From Phascolarctos cinereus (lineage: Eukaryota > Chordata > Mammalia > Diprotodontia > Phascolarctidae): a DNA stretch of 64,000 nt. Below, piece by piece: positions 55,880-64,000 of the stretch (the first letter of the stretch is position 1; every line of letters starts with the position of its first letter). The notes under the pieces were generated by a model. It did not search any database. It saw only the letters and a program-made list of their open reading frames with translations, and was not told the origin of the DNA. The stretch covers positions 6,973,501 through 7,037,500 of the forward strand of contig NW_018344001.1 of assembly GCF_002099425.1 (NCBI RefSeq). Reading direction: 5' to 3'. Made by a program: the position numbers and the translations under genes.

Positions 55880-56006
55880 CAATGAATAAATACAAATATA
55901 TATATATGAATATATATCATGAATGAATAAATGTGCATTAATAAATGAGTGAATATAAGCACATAATGAATGAACAAATATAAATGACTAAGTAAATGAA
56001 TAAATC
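55880..56006. repeat. AATGAATAAATA-type repeat
   Basis: Imperfect GAATAAAT and ATAAATGA units over about 125 nt, at the L2 3' end where simple repeats are common. Confidence 0.7.
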
Positions 56007-57377
56007 CAAAACTACGTGGTTAAATTTAAGGTCTTTTGTGAGGCGTGCACAGAAAGCTGGGAGATCAGGGAAGGCTCCAAACAAATGATGGTGCTTAAGC
56101 TGTGTCTTGAATAAAGACAGAGATTCCCTAAGGAAGAGCTAAAGACCATATGGAACAACCAATGCGAAGACATAGAGGTGGAAGATTAATATAAGGAGTA
56201 AGAAAAAGAGCGAAGGCCAAGTAAACATACTTGGATCACAGAGCACAGGATGCGAGAGAGAATACAGTTAGTCTAACGAAACTAGAAAGAGATGTTGTAG
56301 GAAGCTTTTGTGGGTTTTTTATAACCTAACCAGAGAAGTCTATATTTTATCCTAGAAGCAAGAAGAAGCCACTGAATGTTGCTAAGTGGAGGAGGCACAT
56401 GGTCAAATCTGTGCTTAAGGGGGAAGATGGCAGTAGTCTATAGGCTGGACTGGATCCAAGAGAGACTTGAGTTAGGGAGATCAATTAGGAGGCTATTGCA
56501 TCATTGGCAATAACCTGAACTAAGCTGATAACAATCTTAGTGGAGAAGAGTTGGACATGAGAGGTATAGTGAAGGCATAAGCAGCCAGATTTTGGATATG
56601 TGAGGGGAGAGAAAGGGAAGAGTCAGGGATGACACTGCGTTTACGGACCTGAGGTACAAAAAGAATGATGGTACCTTTGACAGTAATAGCAAAGTTTGGA
56701 AGAAAGAAAGTTTTGAGGGCCATGATAAAGAGTTCAATTTGGGCCATGTTAAATTTGAGATGTCTCCAGGACATCTAGTTTGAAATGTCAGCTTCATCAA
56801 AATGATGGCTAAATCAAGGGAGTTGAGTGTATTGAGAGAGAGTATAAAGGGAGAAAAGAGATTGGGGAACATTCACAGTTAGGGGCATGATCTGGATCAT
56901 GACTCAGCAAAAGAGACTGAAAAAGAGCAGTAAGACAAGAATAAGGGGAGAGTAGTGGCATGAAGACCCAGAAAGGAAAATGTATCTGGAAGAGGGTGGT
57001 CAAATGTAACAAATAGGTCAAGAAGGATGAGAACTGAGAAATGACTAGCACATTTAGCAATTGGAAGATCATTTGCAACTGAATGACTTCAGTTGAGTGA
57101 TGAGATTAGGAGCCAGATTTCATAGGGTTGAGGGGAGAGAGTAGTGGAAGTAGAGGTACCAAGGATAGATACCTTTCTTGAGGAGTTTGGTTGAAAAGGG
57201 CAGGCGGGATATGGCATGACTGCTTCAGGGAAGGGTAGGCAGTAGCAAAGGTTTGGGTTTTTAAGATTTGGGAATGTTTGAAGACAGTAGGGGAAGAGCC
57301 AGTAGTTAGGAAGAGGATGAAGATATGAGGAAAAGGGTGGGATGGGAAATGATTAAGGATGAAATTTTCTGGAGAAG

Positions 57378-57622
57378 ATAATAATAATAGCTAATGTTCT
57401 ACAGCACTTTAAATCTTACAGAGCACATTCTACATGTTTTTACATTTGATCACCACAATAACCCTGTATAGTAAGTGCTATTATTATCCTCAGTCTAAAA
57501 ACTGAGGCTGAGAAACATTAAGGGACTTGCCCAGGATCACATAGTAAACATCTGAACCAGGATTTACACTCCAATCTTACTGATTCCTCCCAGTTCAATA
57601 TTCTCTGAGCCACACAGCTGGG
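57378..57622 (+). mobile_element. MIR inserted in the long L2
   Basis: GATAATAATAATAGCTAATG, CTATTATTATCCTCAGTC and GGACTTGCCCAGGATCACAT, with L2 on both sides. Confidence 0.8.
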
Positions 57623-58789
57623 ATGGGTTCTTGTGCACACATGTAGGGGCTGGCCTTGGTGATAAGGAGGTCTAAGTCTTTGACAGAATCTGAAGGAAAA
57701 GATGAGAGACCAAGAGATTATGTCAAGGAATATAGAGAGAAAGAGAATGAAGAAAGGGAGCTCACATTGTCCTCAATTCTCTCAGTAAATTAAGAAGCAA
57801 GGTCCACAGCTTGAAGGGTGCGGAATGGTTGAGAGGGAGGTATGGTAATCTGGAAGAGGTCTGGAATGGTTTCTGTGGGGAGTGAACCAATGCATCAGTT
57901 AGAGCTGAATAAAGGCCTGCCTTGAGAAAGTAAATGCCCAATGGAGTTAGACAACACTATTTTGCTACATGCCTGGTCAGCAGGTTTGTGAGACTTATTC
58001 CAGCTGTGCTCAGCAGCTCTTGAGTAGAACAGAGTAGGTGGATGGTGGGAGTTATCCAGGCTTGAGGTTTGGCAAGAGGTGAATGGCATTAGGACAAGGA
58101 GGCAAGGGATTTGAAAGCCAGGGACTGAAATGTCTAACTGTCGGCTTGAAATCGAAGAGGGAGGAAATGGAAGTCACAGGAACACCAAAGGCCTAAGAAA
58201 CTGCTGTGGAGTAAAGGGATTAGAGGTCTCAGTGAGGGTGATGGGTGGGTTTAGGAGGTGTGAAGCAGAGGAAGATATGGAATGAAAAGGGGCTATCGTC
58301 AGATGAAGAAGTGAATGTCAGAGTGTCTAATTAGGCAAGGGAAAATGTTGTGGGTAATGAAGAGAGCTAGCATGTGACCATCCCAAAGTGTGGCTGAGGT
58401 TAAATAAAGGAGATTTAAGGGGGTTGAAGAATTGGAACATTATAGTCCTTAAGTGAATATTTGCTATTATTTAGACTTCATTTTGAAGTTGAATCAACAG
58501 TCCATAGAGTGGCTCCATCAGTGCCAATATCTTGAACAATCACTATATATGAATAATAGGTCAGGCCCAGACTTATAGAAGGAGTGGAGTGCAGGAGATT
58601 GCCTTTGGGAAATCACAAGGTTCTTTTAATGACCCTCCAGATTTTTCCTGAAACAAAAGCCCATCGATATTCTTTAACATCAATATTCTTCTCTTAGCAC
58701 TGCATAACTGTGAATCATGGAACACCAGACTCTGAAGACATCAAGTTGAGGGCAAAGGGGAGGGGGACACAGCAGGCATGAGAAGGCTA

Positions 58790-59371
58790 CATAATATTAC
58801 AAATGAAAAAATGTGAAAGAGATACCACTACTAGACCTATACCCCAAGGAAATCAAAGAAAGAGGAAAGGGACCCATACATACAGATATAGCTCTTTTTT
58901 TTAACTAACAAAGAGCTGGAAAAAAAGGAGATGCCTATCATTTGGGGAATGGGTAACTATATTATGGGGCACACATGTAGTGGAATGCTATCATGCCACA
59001 AGAAATGACGAAAGGGATAGTTTTGAAGAAACATGGGGAGATTCGTATAAAATGATGAGGAATGAAGGGGGCAAAGTCAGGAGAGCAATTTGGACATTTT
59101 GAAGGCAAACTATGAATAACAATGATCAATTCAATGACTAACTATCTTTCCAGAAGATCAGTGATGAAACATTCTGCCCATCCTGACAGAGAAGTGATGG
59201 ATTGAAGATGAAAAATGAGACAAATACTTTTGGACATGGCCAGTATCAGAATTTTTTTCTTTAACTATGCTTATTTCTTACAAGGGTTTTTTTTTTTTAA
59301 TTTTCCATGGTTGAGGGTGGGGAGAGAGATGAGAGAGGAAACAAATGTTTGTCAATTGAAGAAAAAATATA
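58790..59371 (+). mobile_element. Old L1 3' end, plus strand
   Basis: The order of blocks matches the end of L1 ORF2 plus 3' UTR: a CCTATACCCCAAGGAAATCA block, GGGACCCATACAT, TTTGGGGAATGGGTAACTA (the counterpart of the same block in the right-hand L1), then AAGAAATGA, a G-rich UTR segment and an A-rich end at about 59371. It is much more diverged than the L1 it abuts. Confidence 0.8.
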
Positions 59372-59853
59372 TTTTTATTTTCTTTTAAATTTTACTAATT
59401 TATTTTTATTTATCAACAATCACTTCCATATGCTTTTGAGTTGAAAATTTTTCTCCCCCTTCCTCCCCCACCCTCCCCAAACAGCACAAATCTGATATAG
59501 GCTTTACATTTACATTCCTATTAAATGTATTTTCACATTAGTGAAGTTGTAAGTAAAAATTAAAACCAATAGGAGGAACTATCAGAAAGATGAAACAAAA
59601 CTCAACAGAAGGTAAAAATAAGTGATAGTGATTCGACTTCCATAGTTCTTTCTTTGGATGTGGACAGCATTTTCCATCCGAGGCCTCTGGAGATGTCTTA
59701 GATCCTTGTAATGCTGAGAAGGGTTCAGTTTAACAATATTAGTCAATGCATAATGTGACTGTTATTGTGTACAAATTCCTCTTGGTTCTGCTCACATCAT
59801 TCAGCATCAGACCATATAAGTCTTTCCAGGTTTTTCTGAAGTCAGCCTGTTCA

Positions 59854-61584
59854 TCATTTCTTATAGCACAATAGTATTCCATTACATTCATATACTACAA
59901 CTTGCTCAGCCATTCCCCAATTGATGGGCATCCTCTCAATTTCCAATTCTTTGCCACCACAAAAAGAGCTGCTATGAATATTTTTGTACATGTGGGTCCT
60001 TTTCCCATTTGTTTGATCTCTTTGGGATTTGCCTGGATCAAAGGGTATGCACATTTTTGTAGCCCTTTGGGCATAGTTCCAAATTGTTCTCCAAAATGGT
60101 TGAATCATTTCACAACTCCACCAACAATGTATTAGTGTTCCAATTTTCCCACATCTTCTCCAACATTTATCATTTTCCTGTTTTGTCATGTTGGCCAATC
60201 TGATAGGTGTGATGTGGTACCTCAGAGTTGTTTTGATTTGCATTTCTCTAATCAATAATGATTTAGAGCATTTTTTCATATGACTATAGATGGCTTTAAT
60301 TTCTTCATCTGAGAACTGTCTGTTCATATCCTTTGACCATTTATCAATTGGGGAATGGCTTGTGTTCTTATAAATTTGTCTTAATTCTCTATATATTTTA
60401 GAAATGAGGCCTTTATCAGAGAGACTGGTTGTAAAAATTCTTTCCCAATTTTCTACCTTCCTTCTAATCTTAGTTGCATTGGCTTTGTTTGTGCAAAAAC
60501 TTTTCAATTTAATGTAATCAAAATTATCCATTTTGCTTTTCATAATGTTCTCTATCTCCTGTTTGGTCATGAATTCTTCTGTTCTCCATAGATCTGATAG
60601 GTAAACTATTCCTTGTTCTCCCAGTTTACTTATGGTATCAGCCTTTATATCTAAGTCATGAACCCATTTTGACTTTATTTTGGTATATGGTGTGAGATTT
60701 GGGTCTATGCCTAGTTTCTGCCATAGTCTTTTCCAGTTTTCCCAGCAGTTTTTTTCAAAGAGTGGGTTCTTATCCCAGAAGCTGGGGTCTTTGGGTTTAT
60801 CAAATAATAGATTACTATAGTCATTGACTACTGTGTCTTGCATATTTAACCTATTCCACTGATCCACCTCCCTATTTCTTAGCCAGTACCAAGCAGTTTT
60901 GATGATTGCTGCTTTATAATACAATTTAAGATCTGGAATTGCTAGGCCACCTTCCCCTGCATTTCTTTTCATTAGTTCCTTTGATATTCTGGACCTTTTG
61001 TTTTTCCAAATGAATCTTGTTATTATTTTTTCTAACTCTATAAAATAATTTTTTGGTAGTTTGATTGGTATGGCACTGAATAAGTAAATTAGCTTAGGTA
61101 GGATTGTCATTTTTATTATATTAGCTCGGCCTACCCATGAGCAACTGATGTTTTTCCAATTATTTAGATCTGATTTTATTTGTGTGAAAAGTGTTTTGTA
61201 ATTGTGTTCATAGAGTTCCTGGGTTTGTTTCAGGAGGTAGACTCCTAAATATTTTATAATGTCTACAGTAAGTTTAAATGGGATTTCTCTTTCTATCTCT
61301 TGCTGTTGGGCTTTGTTGGTAATATATAGAAATGCTGATGATTTATGTGGGTTTATTTTATAGCCTGCAACTTTGCTAAAGTTGTTTATTATTTCAAGTA
61401 GTTTTTTACTTGATTCTCTAGGATTCTCTAAGTATATCATCATGTCATCTGCAAAGAGTGATAGCTTTGTTTCTTCTTTGCCTATTCTAATGCCTTCAAT
61501 TTCTTTTTCTTCTCTTATTGCTAAAGCTAAGGTTTCCAGTACAATATTGAATAACAGTGGTGATAATGGACATCCTTGTTTCAC
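59854..61584 (-). pseudogene. L1 ORF2 reverse transcriptase C-terminal half and cysteine domain
   Basis: This is the longest open frame in the window, 576 codons without a stop. It opens [17 protein letters not shown] (motif B), then [16 protein letters not shown] (motif C with the catalytic ADD). CSWVGRANIIKM and the thumb region follow, and near the end CWRRCGKIGTLIHCWWSC, a CX3CX7HX4C cysteine-histidine motif typical of L1. The last residues (VVVYECNGILLCYKK) correspond to the MEYYAAIKN region of human L1 ORF2. The apparent Met start lies in the middle of the domain; the true protein began upstream and is broken there. Confidence 0.93.
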
Positions 61585-61667
61585 CCCGATCTTATTGGAA
61601 ATGCTTCTAGCCTGTCCCCATTACATATAATGCTTGCTGAAGGTTTTAGATTATGCTATTTATTATT

Positions 61668-61985
61668 TTAAGGAAGACTCCATTTATACCTATGTTTTCT
61701 AGTGTTTTTAATGGGAATGGCAGCATCTATTGAGATGATCATGTGGTTTCTGTTGGTTTTGGTGTTGATATGCTCAATGATGCTGATAGTTTTCCTAATA
61801 TTGAACCAACCCTGCATTCCTGGTATAAATCCTACCTGGTCATAGTGTATTATTCTTGTGATAAGTTGCTGCAATCTATTTGCTAGTATTTTGTTTAAAA
61901 TTTTTGCATCTATATTCATTAGAGAAATTGGTCTATAATTTTCTTTCTCTATTTTGACTCTTCCTGGTTTAGGTATCAACACCAT
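61668..61985 (-). pseudogene. L1 ORF2 reverse transcriptase, N-terminal part
   Basis: Begins MVLIPKPGR and continues with [38 protein letters not shown] and NHMIISIDA, all standard L1 reverse transcriptase blocks. After IISIDA the expected EKAFDKIQ residues of motif A are missing and the frame changes, so the polymerase cannot be active. The tail after this point is out-of-frame sequence. Confidence 0.9.
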
Positions 61986-62349
61986 ATTTGTATCATAAAA
62001 AGAATTTGGTAAGACTCCTTCTTCACCTATTTTCCCAAATAGTCTATATAGTATTGGAATTAATTGTTCTTTAAATGTTTGATAGAATTCGCATGTAAAT
62101 CCATCTGGCCCTGGAGATTTTTTCCTAGGGAGTTCATCAATGGCTTGTTCAATTTCTTTTTCTGAGATGGGGTTATTTAAGTATTTTACTTCCTCTTCGT
62201 TAATCTGGGCAATTTATATTTTTTGTAAATATGTATCCATTTCACTAAGATTGTCAAATTTGTTGGCATATAGTTGGGCAAAATAATTCCTAATTATTGT
62301 TTTAATTTCCTCTTCCTTGGTGGTAGCTTCACCCTTTTCATTCTTGATA

Positions 62350-62661
62350 CTAGTAATTTGGTTTTCTTCTTTCTTTTTTAATTAAATTAACCAAAGGTTT
62401 ATCTATTTTATTGTTTTTTTCATAAAACCAGCTCTTAGTTTTATTTATTAGTTCAATAGTTTTCTTAATTTCAATTTTATTAATTTTTCCTTTGGTTTTC
62501 AATATTTCTAATTTGGTGTTTAGTTGAGGATTTTTAAGTTGTTCTTTTTCTAGTTTTTTTAGTTGTATGCCCAATTCATTAATCTCCTCTTTTTCTATTT
62601 TATTTATGTAAGCATTTAGAGATATAAAACTTCCCCTAAGAACTGCTTTGCTGCATCCCAT
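62350..62661 (-). pseudogene. L1 ORF2 linker between endonuclease and reverse transcriptase
   Basis: It contains GSFISLNAYINKIEKEEINE and, near the end, [20 protein letters not shown], the conserved region that precedes the L1 reverse transcriptase (compare human [20 protein letters not shown]). The composition is lysine-rich and helical. The frame ends shortly after KKERRKP. The stretch 61986-62349 between this and the next frame still encodes recognisable L1 residues, including KSPGPDGFT around 62110, but in a broken state. Confidence 0.88.
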
Positions 62662-62966
62662 AAGTTTTGGTATGTTGTCTCATTATTGTCATTCTCTTGA
62701 ATGAAATTATTGATTGTTTCTATGATTTGTTGTTTGACCCAATCATTTTTTAGGATTAGATTATTTAGTTTCCAATTATTTTTTAGTCTATCTTTCCATG
62801 GCCCTTTATTACATATAATTTTTATTGCATCATGATCTGAAAAGGATGCATTTAATATTTCTGCCTTTCTGCATTGGATTGTGAGGTTTTTATGCCCTAG
62901 TACATGGTCAATTTTTGTGTATGTGCCATGTACTGAGAGAAAAAGTATATTCCTTTCTATCCCCAT
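62616..62966 (-). pseudogene. L1 ORF2 endonuclease, C-terminal part
   Basis: This frame overlaps the end of the previous one. It carries VHGTYTKIDHVLGHK and FSDHDAIKI, matching the L1 endonuclease C-terminus with the catalytic SDH motif, then the WKLNN and TTYQNLWDA blocks of the linker to the reverse transcriptase. It shifts frame again at about 62640. The start Met is only the first Met in this frame, not a real initiation site. Confidence 0.9.
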
Positions 62967-63531
62967 TCAGTTTTCTCCAGAGGTCTATCATACCTAACTT
63001 TTCTAATGTTCTATTCACCTCCTTAACTTCTTTCTTGTTTATTTTGTGGTTAGATTTATCTAGTGCAGAGAGGGGGAGGTTCAGGTCCCCCACTAGTATA
63101 GTTTTGCTGTCTATTTCTTCCTGTAACTCCCTGAACTTCTCCTCTAAGAATTTGGATGCTATACCATTTGGTGCATATATGTTTAGTAATGATATTACTT
63201 CATTGTCTATGGTGCCTTTTAGCAGGATGTAGTTTCCTTCCTTATCTCTTTTGATTAGATCTATTTTTGCTTTTGCTTTGTCTGAGATCAGGATTGCTAC
63301 CCCTGCTTTTTTTACTTCAGCTGAAGCATAATATATTCTGCTCCAGCCTTTTACCTTTACCCTGTATGTGTCACTCTTTTTCAAATGTGTTTCCTGTAAA
63401 CAACATATTGTAGGATTATGGTTTTTAATCCATTCTGCAATCCATTTCCGTTTTATGGGAGAGTTCATCCCATTCACATTCACAGTTATGATTACTATCT
63501 GTGTCTTTTTCTCCATCCTTTTTTCCCCCAT
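62908..63531 (-). pseudogene. L1 ORF2 endonuclease domain, N-terminal part
   Basis: The 207-residue frame starts MGEKRMEKKT and contains the AP-endonuclease landmarks of L1: NVNGMNSPIKRKW near residue 20, CLQETHLKKSDTYR near residue 45 (catalytic Glu), NIYAPN near residue 117 and VGDLNLPLSALD near residue 148 (catalytic Asp/Asn). The endonuclease nicks target DNA to prime reverse transcription. The frame is lost around residue 198, after KEYTF; the continuation (SVHGTYTKIDHVLG) lies in another frame, so this reading stops in a few non-homologous residues. Confidence 0.93.
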
Positions 63532-64000
63532 TTATGCTTTTCTTTCTCCTTTTTCCTTTCCCCCTTCACTAGTGTTTTGCTTTTGACCACTGCCTCCTTC
63601 AGTCCCCCTCCCTTTTATTATCCCTTTCCCTTTTCTTCCCCTTTACTCTTACTGCTTCTTCCCTCCCTTCTTTCCCCCCTCTCCCCCCTCCTTTTCTTTC
63701 CCCTTTTCCCTCCTACTGCCTATAGGGCAAGTTAGATTTCTATACCTAACTGATTATGTTATGCCCTTCTTGAGCCAAATCTGATGAGAGTAAGGTTCAA
63801 ACAATGCTCCCCCCCTTCTTTCCCTCTGCTGTAATAGGATTTTGTGTCTTTTCCTGTAATGTAATTTACCCTTGTCTGCCTCCTCCTTTCTCAGTACATT
63901 TTCTAAGATCAGATTGATCCACTTATTTGGATCCATTTAACCCACTTGATTAGTTTTTTTTTATCATTACATCAAAGTCAACTAATATCCACCCTCTTTA
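63532..64000 (-). other. L1 region upstream of ORF2
   Basis: On the minus strand this is a purine-rich run (about 63530-63720) preceded by mixed sequence. A 60-codon frame (63754-63936) has no ORF1 features such as a coiled coil or RRM. It is either the inter-ORF spacer with ORF1 beyond the window, or a 5' region of an ORF1-lacking copy. The sequence alone does not decide. Confidence 0.6.

Larger units (their letters stand above)
55722..58500 (-). mobile_element. Long L2 LINE, minus strand, with a MIR inside
   Basis: Translated on the minus strand, short frames match the L2 reverse transcriptase C-terminal half: MSWRHLKFNMAQIEL near 56760 (consensus MSRRHLKLNMSKTEL), then ISNL and LDSSLSLTPHIQ-like residues near 56600. 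A degraded YLTDRSFSVSF and PQGSVLGPLLF region lies at 56830-57000. The low-coordinate end (55722-55850) is the L2 3' end with the reverse complement of GCACAGTACCTGGTACACAG. A MIR at 57378-57622 splits the element. About 2.5 kb of L2 survives, with many stops. Confidence 0.85.
59372..64000 (-). mobile_element. L1 LINE, minus strand, runs off the right edge
   Basis: The element reads right to left: an upstream purine-rich region (63532-64000), ORF2 (63531 to about 59854) and a 3' UTR with an A-rich tail ending near 59372. ORF2 matches the L1 layout throughout: AP-type endonuclease, reverse transcriptase and C-terminal cysteine region. The 3' UTR, with GAACCAAGAGG and a G-rich run on the minus strand, is the type seen in marsupial L1 copies. 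ORF2 is broken in about five places, but long frames survive, so the copy is younger than the other LINEs here. ORF1 is not recognised before the window ends. Confidence 0.95.

Noticed and set aside
59902-60135. Plus-strand 77-codon frame
   Set aside because: Shadow of the minus-strand L1 ORF2.

Overview
The window looks like a stretch of a marsupial nuclear chromosome, intergenic or intronic. The evidence is the repeat content: tRNA-derived SINEs beginning GGGCAGCTAGGTGGC, a marsupial-type L1, and many old L2, MIR and CR1/L3 copies. There is no operon-like gene packing. A short SINE form with a clean target-site duplication (32394-32616) points to a fairly recent insertion. An Australian-type marsupial is my guess, not a proof.

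I recognise no complete host protein-coding gene. The strongest gene-related signal is a CpG island at about 5480-7600. It carries a good splice donor on the minus strand at 6291 (GAG|GTAAGG), a second minus-strand exon-like block at 5488-5569, and a plus-strand donor at 7052 (CAG|GTAACT). This suggests a promoter, possibly divergent, whose first exons lie here. A few other splice-bounded blocks (27433-27545, 37551-37660, 39666-39708, 41852-41970) and a possible poly(A) site (about 14292) are listed at low confidence.

Layout. 1-5450: old SINE/MIR/L2 pieces and large compound microsatellites. 5480-7600: CpG island. 7840-8985: MIR and CR1/L3 with a palindromic hAT-like insert. 10300-12220: microsatellites, an L2 3' end and an old plus-strand L1 broken by a hAT-like element. 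12-45 kb: single-copy DNA peppered with MIR, L2, SINE, RTE and hAT-like copies, plus GAT-type, GAAT and CTAT/CCAT satellites. 45.4-48.9 kb: L2 and CR1/L3 blocks. 50.85-51.8 kb: a possible solitary LTR fossil. 52-55.5 kb: hAT-like, SINE and RTE pieces. 55.7-58.5 kb: a long minus-strand L2. 58.8-64 kb: two L1 copies meeting tail to tail, the right one a nearly full-length but broken minus-strand L1 ORF2 that runs to the window edge.

How the parts relate: the 3' tail of the common long SINE resembles the 3' end of RTE/BovB-type LINEs, and RTE remnants are present at 19.3 and 54.1 kb, so RTE machinery probably moved these SINEs. The short SINE with a poly(A) tail probably used L1. I see no previously undescribed molecular system here. 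The island with opposed donors is the item most worth testing.
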